A model generated the notes under the pieces. It was not told the origin of the DNA. It made no database searches and was given only the letters and a program-made list of their open reading frames with translations. This document shows, piece by piece, positions 9,428 to 19,590 of a DNA stretch of 64,000 nucleotides. The DNA is from Trichomonas vaginalis G3 (taxonomy: Eukaryota > Parabasalia > Trichomonadida > Trichomonadidae), in contig NC_067206.1 in the NCBI RefSeq assembly GCF_026262505.1, positions 29,961,896-30,025,895 of the forward strand. Direction: 5' to 3'. The position numbers and the translations under genes are program-made. Position 1 is the stretch's first letter. Each line of letters starts with the position of its first letter.

Positions 9428-10687
9428 AATTTGTAATAAACAGAAATTCATCAAAAGTGACAGCTCTCAATTTTTTGACATTTGTAAATTCTAAATTGAA
9501 TGAGAAAAATGAAATAATACTAAGCATAATACAATATTCTAGATTTAATTATAATTAGGAAAAAGTTAGTTTTGAGAGTACTTTTCATAGGCATATAGAA
9601 TGAAATCTTCTGAAAAATAATATCACATAAACTCATATTTTTTCTAATATATAACTATTTTATACAAAAATCAAATTCAATGATCTTAAAAGCGAAGGAT
9701 AACCCTCAAAATTTACGAATATAATGAGTGGGAATATAATGCTTATCTATCATAAAACCATATGAAATATCAATTTTGCTTTACGCCTAATTTTGACGAC
9801 AATTAGCAAAAAATGTTAAATGTTAACACTCAGTCCATTTGAATATGAAAAATAAAATTGACTTTGATTAAATGTTTTTATTTATCATGCAATTCTTCTT
9901 GCGACCAAAGATTTGAATAAAGTTCAAAAAATAAGATAGCTTAAAAATAATATACGGTAGTGTTTACTAATAGATGAATAGTATATAAATTCTATTAAAA
10001 TGGATTTGATCCAAAAAAATATAAAACCAAAAATAATTGTTATAATTTAAATGAAGAAGTAATTTAAAACGATTTTATTTATGATCAAATTTTATATATT
10101 TTTTTGGATCAAATCCATTTTAATAGAATTTATATACTATTCATCTATTAGTAAACACTACCGTATATTATTTTTAAGCTATCTTATTTTTTGAACTTTT
10201 ATTCAAATCTTTGGTCGCAAGAAGAATTGCATGATAAATAAAAACATTTAATCAAAGTCAATTTTATTTTTCATATTCAAATGGACTGAGTGTTAACATT
10301 TAACATTTTTTGCTAATTGTCGTCAAAAATTAGGCGTAAAGCAAAAATTGATATTTCATATGGTTTTATGATAGATAAGCATTATATTCCCACTCATTAT
10401 ATTCGTAAATTTTGAGGGTTATCCTTCGCTTTTAAGATCATTGAATTTGATTTTTATATAAAATAGTTATATATTAGAAAATAATATGAGTTTATGTGAT
10501 ATTATTTTTCAGAAGATTTTGTGTTCTTCTTCAAAATTTTATTTTTTTATTAAAAAGAATCTTTACAAAATATACATTTACTTTAATTAATATTTAAAAA
10601 CGTGCTCTATCAAAAGTTCCAAAAATTCAATATTTTAGCTTTTCTGAGGTGTCACTTTTGATGAATTTCTGTTTACAACAAATTCGT
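9428..10687. mobile_element. Long palindrome with terminal inverted repeats (foldback-like element)
   Basis: Outer inverted repeats of about 38-45 bases, built on ACAGAAATTCATCAAAAGTG, lie at 9428-9472 and 10650-10687. Within them, arms of about 420 bases (9603-10023 and 10096-10520) are nearly perfect reverse complements around a loop of about 72 bases. No open frame with family features lies inside. The whole resembles a foldback or MITE-type element. The near-identity of the arms implies recent origin or upkeep by gene conversion. If read through, the transcript would make a dsRNA hairpin of about 400 base pairs. Confidence 0.8.
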
Positions 10688-10984
10688 TTAAATTCCAAAT
10701 GTTTTTTTATTTCAATTTTTGATTTTGCCTAAATTCTTAAATCACATTGCAGCTGATATAGTAGTACATTTGCTATTATTTAAGCACAAATTAAAGGACT
10801 TCAAGAAAGATGATTTCAATATCTATTTGAAGATCAATAAAACAAAGCAGTATAAAAATGTTAATTCATGTTTAATATCTAATATTAAAGATAAATAAGA
10901 AATAGACAATATATATTTTCTATTCCGCAATATTCTCAATTTTTGAATAGAACTCTAAGAATTTACGGAAAGAAAATAAAACAA

Positions 10985-13282
10985 TTAATTAAAGTTGAAT
11001 TTTTTGATGAAATTCACGACCAAACCATTATTTTCTGCTTTTGCCTTTTGCAATATACTCATTACAGCATCATGGGTTTTACCATACTTTGTCAGACCCT
11101 GAAATGCAAAATCATTTTGCGTATTAATGGCTTTCTCGAGGAGTTCAGTACTCACATCATAATCATCAGGAAGAATGTCAATATTTGCCTTGAACAGCAA
11201 TTCGACGATACCTTCCTCAGAATAATTTTCTTTGTTTTGGGATATCGTGGCAGAATAATCGTCACTTTTTTGGCAAACTATTTGAAGTATTTCATTTTCG
11301 AACTCACTTTTGCTTTTCTTCTTCAAAATTTCTGCCAGACAGAACTGGGAATGCGTGATTTTGAATATTTCCATCAAGAAACTGCAATCTAAATAAGGAT
11401 ATAGCTCTTTTCTCCAAATGATCTTGTTCCCCGACTTTACAACATCCGTTGTCATCTTTTCGGCAATGAGTTGGGCACTTTTGGTGTCAATAATGTGATC
11501 TTCAAGATAATTTCCGATATTTTCGAATGGAGTTGACTTAACAATGTCAAAACATATCAACTTTTCTCTGTTTTCGACATCGGAAACAATTATATTGATC
11601 TTTTGTGGCATATTTTTCCTCATATAATTTATTTCGTCTTCAAATAGAGTAACATTCTTCAGATACGATGTATTATCTTGGTTTTCGCCAAACATCCTGA
11701 TATTCATGTGGAATCTCATGTCGTTGTTATTGGCCATTGAAACAATCAAACTCTGGATGTTGTTGTTAACAATTTCCGCTGTCAAGAGCTTTCTCTCTTC
11801 AATAGTGAACTTCCTCTTATCAAAATATTTGGAGAAATCAAACTTTTTGATAAAATTCAGAGCGAAATTGAATCCAAAGACATTTTCGAACTGATCCGAG
11901 ACGATAACAGACTGGAGAAGATTATTTTCGTCTAGATTTTTGAATCCAATTCGTTTGAAATATTCAAAAATATCTTTGTTTGGAGAATTAGGTATTGCAA
12001 TAAGAAAAACACACTCAGGGGTAAGTTTTTCTAATAATTTGGTGGAGATTTCAAGCTTCGGAATCTCAAATTCATAATCCAAGATATATTTGCACAAAAC
12101 ATTGATATAAAGCTGATTCTCAGCGTATTTCTGATCAAATATCTGTAGAATTAATGATTGGTCTTTCGTTTTGATGTATTTCAGGCATAATTGCTGATAA
12201 TCAAAAAGGGAAAGAGGAAATTCCAATGGAAGACTTAGTTTCTGATCAACAAGTGTAGTCAAATTAGGATAATTTAGCTTTGCCTGCATCAATAACTTGC
12301 TATCCAGTTTAGTTATGTCACAAAACGGAGAATTTAAGAAGAATTCAATAAAATAAACCTTTCCTCGATGCAAACATTTTGAGAATGCGTAGTTCAGGTC
12401 CTTTATGTCCGATAAATCCCATTTTTCCATGATCAATTTTGATAATTTCTTAAAATGACAGTCAAGATAGAGCTGGAATGGGTTGACACAGCGCAAAACC
12501 AGTTCACCTAACATATTGTCAAGCTTATCTTCAATAAATGGCTTGAAAAACTCAATAGAAAGCTTTCTATAATCGTATTTAAAAATATCCTCAATGGTGA
12601 TGTATTGCGGATTCGATATCTGAGAGTACCAAAAGAATTTGGAGAATATTTTGTTGTGAATAAATGAAATTGCTGCAGATGGGGTATTAATTTTGAAGCC
12701 ATTTGTAATAAGTCGCTGGATAATCTGTTGATTTCCTCCTGCAATAGCAGCTTCCACGTTTAATAAATCACTTCCCGCTTTGAATAAGAAATTAAAAATT
12801 TTTGAAGCACCAAGGAAAGCAGCTAGATCAATTTTGTTGACGCAATTAGGGAAAGTAACAGTATCGTTTGTCATATTTTTAACACGTTTCATATAAATCG
12901 TATTCTGGAAAGAATTAAGATCATCATAAAAGAAAATTTCAATGTCTTCAATATTAGTATAGATGTCCTGATCGACAAATCTCTCAAATATGTTGAATTT
13001 CTTTGCAACTTCTTGCTTGAAGAATGGATTTGCTCTTTGAATAATTAAGAATTGCAATTTTTCGTCCAAACAAGAGAATAACTTAACATTTTCGTGAACT
13101 TTCTTTGGTCTAACTTTGCATATCTCTGCAAATACATGCGCACTAAGATTTAAATGATCTTTTGAAAATGTTTTGAATTTCTGAATCTCATCGTTAGTAT
13201 AATCATTATCATTGCTTAAGATAGATTCGATTTCGCTGAGCTTGGCCAATTCTTGGGGAATTGTCCCATTCCTTATTCTCAT
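10985..13282 (-). CDS. DUF3447/ankyrin-type protein (about 765 aa)
   Basis: The first ATG (13282) gives MRIRNGTIPQELAKL; the longer frame has only a GTG. The region at about residues 145-210 (VNKIDLAAFLGASKIFNFLF, AAIAGGNQQIIQRLI, NGFKINTP) is the hallmark of trichomonad DUF3447 proteins: degenerate ankyrin repeats after an all-helical N-terminal domain. Two further ankyrin-like stretches can be seen (GKTHDAVMSILQKAKAENNG near the end). The middle is Phe/Leu/Lys-rich and helical. This is one of the largest protein families in T. vaginalis; its role is unknown, presumably protein-protein contact. No signal peptide or membrane segment. An Inr-like TCATTGAAT lies about 27 bases before the ATG. 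Confidence 0.7.
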   Translation of the reverse strand: MRIRNGTIPQELAKLSEIESILSNDNDYTNDEIQKFKTFSKDHLNLSAHVFAEICKVRPKKVHENVKLFSCLDEKLQFLIIQRANPFFKQEVAKKFNIFERFVDQDIYTNIEDIEIFFYDDLNSFQNTIYMKRVKNMTNDTVTFPNCVNKIDLAAFLGASKIFNFLFKAGSDLLNVEAAIAGGNQQIIQRLITNGFKINTPSAAISFIHNKIFSKFFWYSQISNPQYITIEDIFKYDYRKLSIEFFKPFIEDKLDNMLGELVLRCVNPFQLYLDCHFKKLSKLIMEKWDLSDIKDLNYAFSKCLHRGKVYFIEFFLNSPFCDITKLDSKLLMQAKLNYPNLTTLVDQKLSLPLEFPLSLFDYQQLCLKYIKTKDQSLILQIFDQKYAENQLYINVLCKYILDYEFEIPKLEISTKLLEKLTPECVFLIAIPNSPNKDIFEYFKRIGFKNLDENNLLQSVIVSDQFENVFGFNFALNFIKKFDFSKYFDKRKFTIEERKLLTAEIVNNNIQSLIVSMANNNDMRFHMNIRMFGENQDNTSYLKNVTLFEDEINYMRKNMPQKINIIVSDVENREKLICFDIVKSTPFENIGNYLEDHIIDTKSAQLIAEKMTTDVVKSGNKIIWRKELYPYLDCSFLMEIFKITHSQFCLAEILKKKSKSEFENEILQIVCQKSDDYSATISQNKENYSEEGIVELLFKANIDILPDDYDVSTELLEKAINTQNDFAFQGLTKYGKTHDAVMSILQKAKAENNGLVVNFIKKFNFN

Positions 13283-13808
13283 TCTGAAATAAAACGTCAC
13301 TTTTTATAATTCAATGATTGCGATCAGTATTTAATTATTGTATAATTCAATACTGAATTTACTTTGAAATTTCGCAAAAATAAAAATATGGCAGATTTTT
13401 GAATTCACCTTGTCTCCATTTCAAATAACGACTCGAATAACATTTTGCTTTGCTTTCAGTATTACATCTTTTTTAATTTATCAGAAAAACATTTCTGGTT
13501 GAAATTTCAAAGATTTCATCTTTGCTTACCAGAAACAGTGTAATATTTTATACACATTAGTTTTAACACTTTGTATTCAAGTTTACTGAATTACATTCAG
13601 TTTTTTTCTGATATTCAGAAGAATGATTTCAAAAATATTTGTCAAGGTAATTTTGATACCATAAATTTATGCCATTTCATATAATCATATTATAGTAATT
13701 CTACATTTTATTTATGGTATTCTCGAAGTTATAACAATACATGATAAATCATAAAAAATCGTGATTTTTAAAAAACAAAATAAAACAATAAAAAATTACA
13801 TATAAAAA
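13283..13808. other. Intergenic DNA without a gene
   Basis: AT-rich spacer between the DUF3447 gene start and the 3' end of the surface-protein fragment. No coding or RNA feature seen. Confidence 0.55.
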
Positions 13809-14528
13809 TTAGACTTCTCCATTAGTATAAATATCATCATCTTCACCAGGATCTGATGCAAAACCTGCATCAAAGTCTTCATCATCTTCTTCATGTGTTG
13901 TCAAAGAGAAATTGTTTGTCACATTGGGAGTCTCAACAGCAGGTTCTGCAATTGTTTCTGGGATTTTTCCAATGTCTTCATCATCCAATTCAGCGTAAGA
14001 ATCAGAGAAACTTGCGCTGTCTTTCGTTCTTCTGTAGAAATATATGCCAAGTAGACCTAAAGCAAGCGCCATTGCGAGTCCGATTGTTACCAACAGAATG
14101 ACTTTTCCGATAGAAATGTTGCTTTTTCCGACACTTTCCGAGTCTTGGTCTACATAAATCATAGTTTCTGTATTAACATAAGTGAAAGTAGTGAACACAA
14201 CTACAGTGTCAGAGAAAACAAACGTCGCAGATTGAGTCATTGTTCCATTATCTTCAACAGTTGTATTCGTCTCAACGTAAGTTGTTGAAATTGTTTCTGT
14301 CTGTGTTTCACTTACAACTGTTGTCGAAGATTTCGTCATTGTCTTCTTTTCGCCGCTGATTTCTTCATATGTTGTGATTGTTGTATTAGTCTTTGTAGAG
14401 GAATACGAGTAAGTATACAACTCTCTTGTGTAAGTGAATTCATATCCATTGATGTTTGTCGACAAAACAGAGTTAGTTTTTACGTAGTACATTCTCCAAG
14501 TATCAGTTTCAGAAAGAGTCTGTACTGA
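13809..14528 (-). pseudogene. 3' part of a Thr/Ser-rich surface protein gene, cut by a Polinton
   Basis: About 240 codons on the minus strand. The outer part is Thr/Ser/Glu/Tyr-rich (ISTTYVETNTTVEDNGTMTQ), then one transmembrane helix (VILLVTIGLAMALALGLLGI), a YFYRR stop-transfer and an acidic cytoplasmic tail of about 85 residues (DEDDDIYTNGEV type). This is the membrane anchor of a type I surface protein. The coding frame runs into the Polinton end at 14529. The same low-complexity style, and a matching broken end, occur in the plus-strand gene fragment ending at 53764. The codon phase fits exactly when the two are compared across the 5-base duplication, so they are most likely the two parts of one host gene. 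As it stands the fragment has no promoter. Confidence 0.85.
14524..14528. repeat. Target-site duplication beside Polinton A (ACTGA; TCAGT on the other strand)
   Basis: The five bases next to the Polinton end read TCAGT in the direction of the host gene. The same five bases stand at 53760-53764 beside the other Polinton end. Polintons make 5-6 base duplications. Confidence 0.7.
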
Positions 14529-15123
14529 AGTTAGTATGGTTATGTTGGGTACGGCGGCACTGCGTTCCACCTTACTCAACATAACCTTAAATATTTACAA
14601 AGCGCCCACCCACTTCACTTCACTAACGAACTCACTAATGTAAAAATAAACGTTCTCACTATCGTTCTCACTAACGACTTCACTAATGTTCTCATAAATT
14701 TTCCTCAATATCTTCATCATCAGTGTTAACCCTATTGTAGTCATACTTGAAGCCATAAACTTTCTCTAACTTCTTAACGTACAATTTACATAACTTACCT
14801 TCGTCATCGTATGGTTTAATGATAATAACTATTTCTATCTTTATACACAGTCAATGAAAAGTCAACTGGTCTCGATGTATTTGAAAGAAACATGTTTATG
14901 CTCAGGAGGAGAATAAATGTTTAAATGTATGTTTGTTATATGTTTTGATTTGTATGAGTTGCTTTTGTTCTGTCATTTATATAAAAATAAACTTAAAAAT
15001 AAAATAAAAATAAACGTTGTCAGAGGTGAAAAAATAATGTTTATGTTAGAATGTTAAGATCTAACACGTTTTCTAACACGTTTTCTAACCTTGTGAATTC
15101 ATTACTTTATAACTCTCTTCCTT
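14529..15123. repeat. Polinton terminal inverted repeat, copy A (about 595 bases)
   Basis: Near-identical (about 98%) to 53765-54358 and in the same orientation; similarity ends at about 15123/54358, where the two elements diverge. It starts with AG, as Polinton ends do. It holds a counterpart of the 94-codon frame seen in copy B. Confidence 0.9.
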
Positions 15124-15135
15124 TCTCCAACTCTT

Positions 15136-15321
15136 CTAACTTCTTCTTAAGTTCAGCAATGTTGTCCTCATGAAGTTTAATTTTTTCTCAAAAATTCCTT
15201 CTCTATCTAATGGTTGCTTTATCTTTCTAAACTGAACTCTACCATCCTTCATAGTATGAACGTAAAAACCTTCTGGAATAGTTCCTGATTTAATGTATTC
15301 TACCAAAAATTTTTGTTTCAT
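15136..15321 (-). CDS. Small basic Polinton protein
   Basis: 61 residues, rich in Lys/Arg. The segment GFYVHTMKDGRVQFRKIKQP resembles FYYVSQSKDGKIYVRKRKVP in the frame at 17593-17928 of the same element, so the two may be paralogues. Function unknown; part of Polinton A, just inside the TIR. Confidence 0.45.
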   Translation of the reverse strand: MKQKFLVEYIKSGTIPEGFYVHTMKDGRVQFRKIKQPLDREGIFEKKLNFMRTTLLNLRRS

Positions 15322-15399
15322 TGCTTCCAGTGACTTTAGTCGTCATTTTACTCTAAATAAAATGTTCAAATAAAATAAAACTAACATTATTTTTTCAGT

Positions 15400-15862
15400 A
15401 AGGAAACGCAGGAGTTTTTACGATTTATTTGAGGAGTAGGTTCTGGTTTAAATGTTGGAGTCGGTTTTGGAGTTGACTTTTGAACAGGAGTTTGTACTTC
15501 CATAGGTTCAGGAGTCATTGAAGGTGTTGTTTGTGAAGGTGTTGGTTTTGACGTTGTTTTGGCGAAGGTGTCGGAGTTTGTTCAAATTAGCTACTTCAGT
15601 ATTATTTATAACATTTGCTTTGTTTCTTTTCAACATCATAACTGCTCCTGCTGTAGCAGCAAACCTAGTGGGAGACCATATTTTATATAAGGACTTGACC
15701 AAATGCTATTTTTGACAGGAGCTGGTGGAACACCTAACCTTGGTGAAACTGCTCTTTGCCATTGTGCAGCTCGTAAGAAATATCAATAGGTGCTCCTAAT
15801 CGTTTGGTAAAGTTTGTTTCATAGATGGTGAAGGTTCACGAGAGCTTGATGAAGAACTCATT
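15400..15862 (-). pseudogene. Pro/Ser/Thr-rich Polinton protein (remnant)
   Basis: Minus-strand coding signal with a Ser-rich start (MSSSSSREPSPS), a short hydrophobic Ala-rich segment (FAATAGAVMML) and a proline/threonine-rich tail (KSTPKPTPTFKPEPTP). This layout is common in small virion accessory proteins. It is broken, and no family can be named. Confidence 0.4.
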
Positions 15863-15889
15863 TATAAGCTTTAAAAATAAACGTTCATC

Positions 15890-17466
15890 CTTTATTCCTC
15901 ACTATCGTCCGTAGCTAAGTTATAGTCATCTAATCTTATTATTGGGATTCCATTAGCACGCACCTGAATGGCAAAGCAACAATCCCTCATAAATCCAATA
16001 AGTGGCTTTGGTACGTTTTCAGTTCTAGTTCAATAGGTCCTTTAACAGACAATTTGTATGTTATTGGAGCAGTAGATGTTTGACCTTGCTGGAAGCAAAA
16101 GTCCACTTCTGTTGGAAAAACCACATAAGAAATGTTGTTTGTCATAGCTATCCCATTTATGTTCCACACTACCATCATCCACCAATGACCTCATAACATC
16201 TTCATTAAATCCAATCATATCATTGTTTGTATTGCAAGCGTTCGCAACCATTTCATAAAATACAGGTCCATATGATTTTTTCAGGTTCTGCAGGCATATT
16301 TCCTAAGCTCCCATGGAAAGCTGAGAATATTAAACTTAGGGTTCTCAAAATTAACATAATAGTTGTCTTTCTTTCTAAATAGTGCCCAAATACTTTTAAC
16401 ATTAATAGGCGTATAAGCTGCTGTAAATGTTGCACTTGAACTATCTGTATTCTTTGAGAATGAACCGTCCATAGGAAATCCAATCCATAACTTTAACAGG
16501 AAAACATAAAGCCTCGTTTGTATAATGTTCTACAAGTTCTGTATAAATGTTAGGGTCTAAAGAGAATGACTTTGGATGAATGAAACATTCATTAAAATCC
16601 ATCTTTGTTCGAAATAGTTGCTGGTTACAGTTGTAATAGTAACTGTTCCACTAGCTTCTATTGCCTTCGTTATCATAGTGAATGGTTCATTCCATGGAAC
16701 AAATTTATTTGTCGGTGATTTGAATCTGAAGCAAATGCAACTTTAAGAGTTGGATTGAAAGCAATGATATCATTTACAGATATAGATGTGCATTGTAAGG
16801 CGTCGCTACTGAACTTTACTTTAAGCTGAATGTTTCCTGCAAAAGCTGGAATAAATCGAATAGCTTCTAATGGAAGGAATCTTCTAACAGGAATTCTTAA
16901 ACGAAGCTTAAAATCAAAATGATTTTCCTGCTGTAATTGGACCACTAACAATTTGTCCTGTTCTGCATGTTCCCGAATGACTCCATACATCTATCATGTC
17001 GAGTCTTTGAGAAAAACATCTACTTTCTTTATTTGTTCGGTAGTTTGTGAGTTTGAAGTTATATATGCTTCTTCTCTTGCGTTGTCTTGAGAATATACGA
17101 TACGACCATTTGCAAGGATTTGATATCCAGCAACTGCATAGAAAGCGTCATCGAAACCAATCCAAAATCCTGGTGGGTTTGTTTTATTGGAACCTGAACC
17201 AATTTCTTTATCTGCAATAAATTGACCTTCCATTTTATACGTAATGAATGTATTGTAAAGGTCCAACATATTTTCACCAGGAGGTGAGAGATTGAATGTT
17301 ACCCATGTGTTATCTTTAGCAGTTCCAGGTTGTGATGGAATTTTGCGTCAGAATATTTTCTATTAGTGTCACCAATTTGAACTGCATTGTCTATGATATC
17401 GAAAATATGAGCGAATCTGATGAATATGCTCTGCTGGAGTAAATTCGTTTAGCTGTTCGTTCTGCA
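15890..17466 (-). pseudogene. Polinton major capsid protein (double jelly-roll type), broken
   Basis: A run of minus-strand coding sequence of the size expected of a Polinton capsid gene (about 525 codons). Typical parts are visible: a start with TPAEHI, an early block with FITYKMEGQF and FWIGFDDAFYAVAGYQI followed by ILANGRIVYSQDNAREEAYI, a strand-rich block FDFKLRLRIPVRRFLPLEAI, and a short C-terminal block. In Polintons this protein forms the icosahedral shell. It sits between the TIR and the minor virion genes, as in other Polintons. It is broken. The identification rests on layout and motif resemblance, without a search. Confidence 0.65.
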
Positions 17467-17499
17467 TGTATTTACTTCAGATAAAAATATCTATTTACT

Positions 17500-17928
17500 T
17501 CATTATTCTACTCTTTCTTCTTGGTATTCGTGGTGGAAGTTGTTTCTTGACATTTTCAATGAACTGTACATTCTCTTTTGTCTCAACTTCTTTCACTGGC
17601 GGGTCAGGGTTCTTTGACTCGGTTTGTTTTCAATGAAATTCACGAACTTTGCAATAAGCTCTTGGTTCGTTATTGAAAGTACATCTGGCTTCTTTTCTTC
17701 TGGTTCTATTGACTTTTCAGTTTGAACAGAAGGTTTTATATGGGCTTCGTGGACTTCACCCTTGCCATGTACCTTAATGTTGTCGCTCTCTGCATTCGCT
17801 AATGGTACCTTTCTTTTTCTTACGTATATTTTACCATCTTTACTCTGACTTACGTAATAGAAAGGATGTTGTATTCCTCTTGCGTCATTTAATATAATAG
17901 ACTCTCGCTCTGATTTTGACAAGCTCAT
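17500..17928 (-). pseudogene. Small charged Polinton protein upstream of the capsid gene
   Basis: The main frame (17593-17928) has 111 residues with FYYVSQSKDGKIYVRKRKVP near the start and a Glu/Lys-rich second half (IEPEEKKPDVLSITNQELI). It resembles the small basic protein at 15136-15321. Function unknown. It reads in the same direction as the capsid region next to it. Confidence 0.4.
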
Positions 17929-17959
17929 TTTACATCGGTTAAAGTTTTAATTTAGTTTT

Positions 17960-18165
17960 TTATCTGCAGTCAAATGACTCAGACAAGCCCTACGGACAAG
18001 ACCCAAGGTGTCATAGATGTTTGAAGCATTGAAGAAGAAAATTCGCGAGCAAATTTTATTCCGAACTGAAGGAACAAAAAAACAGAACAAAAGCCAGAGA
18101 GACCAAAGAGAAAACTTAGTGAAAAACAACTTGCTGCATTAGCTGCTGGAAGACAAAAGACCCAA
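17960..18165 (+). pseudogene. Small basic, core-protein-like segment
   Basis: The plus strand reads through KPERPKRKLSEKQLAALAAG, a Lys/Arg-rich segment with a short Ala-rich helix. Similar small basic proteins in Polintons and related viruses are thought to bind the packaged DNA. It is broken, and I could not fix its limits. Confidence 0.35.
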
Positions 18166-18239
18166 GACTACTGCCAAATCGTGTATTGTTCATTTCATCT
18201 CAGTAAAAACTTTACATTCCCCACGTTTGAGGCGGTTGA

Positions 18240-18615
18240 GGTTGGTTATTGTTTACCCATTGTTGTGCATGGTTATATCCTCTGTTAAAGAATCTTTCAC
18301 CTTGGTCCCATATAGTGTCCTGCTTGGTTATAGTAGTCATTTGCTTTGTTATAATAGTTTCCTGCTTGTCTTCCTACATTGTCCATCCATCCTTGAACTT
18401 TTCCTCTTGTTTCAGATTTGGAATAAGATTTGTTGCATTCTCGTGCTACATCCCAACCTTTCTGTACAGTTTGTATAATAGGTTGTGCTTTCTCTTTAAG
18501 TATACCTAATGTACTCAAAATCTTCCTTCAACTCCAAATACACCTCTGCTATTGTTCCCACTGCGGGTAAAAATCTAGATGCAACTCCTGCTAATGCGCC
18601 AAATAAACCCATTTC
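18240..18615 (-). pseudogene. Hydrophobic minor virion protein (pVI-like), broken
   Basis: Minus-strand frame with a hydrophobic start (MGLFGALAGVASRFLPAVG) followed by an amphipathic helical part (KEKAQPIIQTVQKGWDVARE) and Tyr/Asn-rich segments. A hydrophobic or amphipathic N-terminus on a small virion protein is the pattern of adenoviral pVI-type membrane-active proteins. Its neighbours are capsid and integrase. Broken. Confidence 0.4.
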
Positions 18616-18629
18616 TTATAGGATAAAAA

Positions 18630-19590
18630 ATGACGAATCCAAACAAGGACCCCTATGTTTCTAAAGCGACAAAGAAAGCACTCATGATAAAAATCTTTAG
18701 TTCAACACCAAATGCTTGGTTTATGGATATCTTGGAAAACATTCCGAGAGTTAGAACAGATGGACCACCATACTGGTTAATATTTGTTGGCAAAACACAA
18801 GATACTGTGAAGCCATACCATTATGGTCCAAAAATATTTAGATGTGAAAACTGCTTTGACAATATTCGTTGACAAATACCATCCAACAAAACTGACATCT
18901 GACTGTGAAAGTTCTTTCAAAATCAGATGATGTAAAAAACTATCTGCGTTCAAAAAATGTAAACCAATATTTCATTGTCGACCAAAACCATTCTGCTCTT
19001 GGTGTCATTGACGGTTGTATAAAAAAATGTTAAGAGACTTAAACCAACCACAAGGTGGTGAAGCAAATGAAATGTCATATGACGACAAAATATAGACACT
19101 TCTCCATGGCAAAGATGAGACAAGTTTTAAATATTTACAATAGCCGTAAACAAAAAGGTTTGGGAAACCACTCCCCCGAAGAAATGAAAAACAACCCTGA
19201 CTTAGAGAAAAGACTATATATTTAATAATTTAGTCAAAAGAGACAAACAAGAAAGAATGCCGGGCTTCAAATCAGAAAGGTGACAAAGTAAAAATAGAAA
19301 TACCTAAACGCGACCCATATGAAAATACTATTGACTATGACAACAATGGGAACCCGACAGGTACTCACATTCGTGTTCGTAAAATAAGAAGAAAGTATAC
19401 AAGAGAATATTATGAAGTTTTAGGCAAACATGGCAAAATGTACAGACTGCAAGCAGAAGATAAAACTACTATTGTCAGACCTCGTTTCAAACTTGTCAAA
19501 GTTCAAGGTGGTAATTTCAAAGACAGTTCCTAACAAATATAAGACAACTCCTGACGAATATGCTAAAAGAAGTTGAAATGACGACTAAGC
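18630..19590 (+). pseudogene. Polinton integrase, type 1 (broken)
   Basis: Plus-strand coding signal between two minus-strand virion genes. Visible blocks: an N-terminal segment MTNPNKDPYVSKATKKAL, core parts that include KLTSDCESSF, a late core helix (SRKQKGLGNHSPEEMKNNP) and a C-terminal beta-rich domain with REYYEVLGKHGKMYRLQAED, of the kind that follows the catalytic core in Polinton integrases. The enzyme joins the element's ends to host DNA. It is clearly different in sequence from the integrase of stretch B. Broken. Confidence 0.6.

Noticed and set aside
13283-13300. A 3' splice site (TTTATTTCAG) before the DUF3447 gene
   Set aside because: No trichomonad intron signals (GTATGT and the ACTAACACACAG branch/acceptor motif) are present; the ATG is explained without an intron.
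14529-15123. A long terminal repeat of a retroelement
   Set aside because: It is inverted in design, begins AGTTAG and is followed by virion and integrase genes of Polinton type; no reverse transcriptase is present.
17947-18129. A hydrophobic minus-strand membrane protein
   Set aside because: It is the shadow of the basic plus-strand segment (KPERPKRKLSEKQ).
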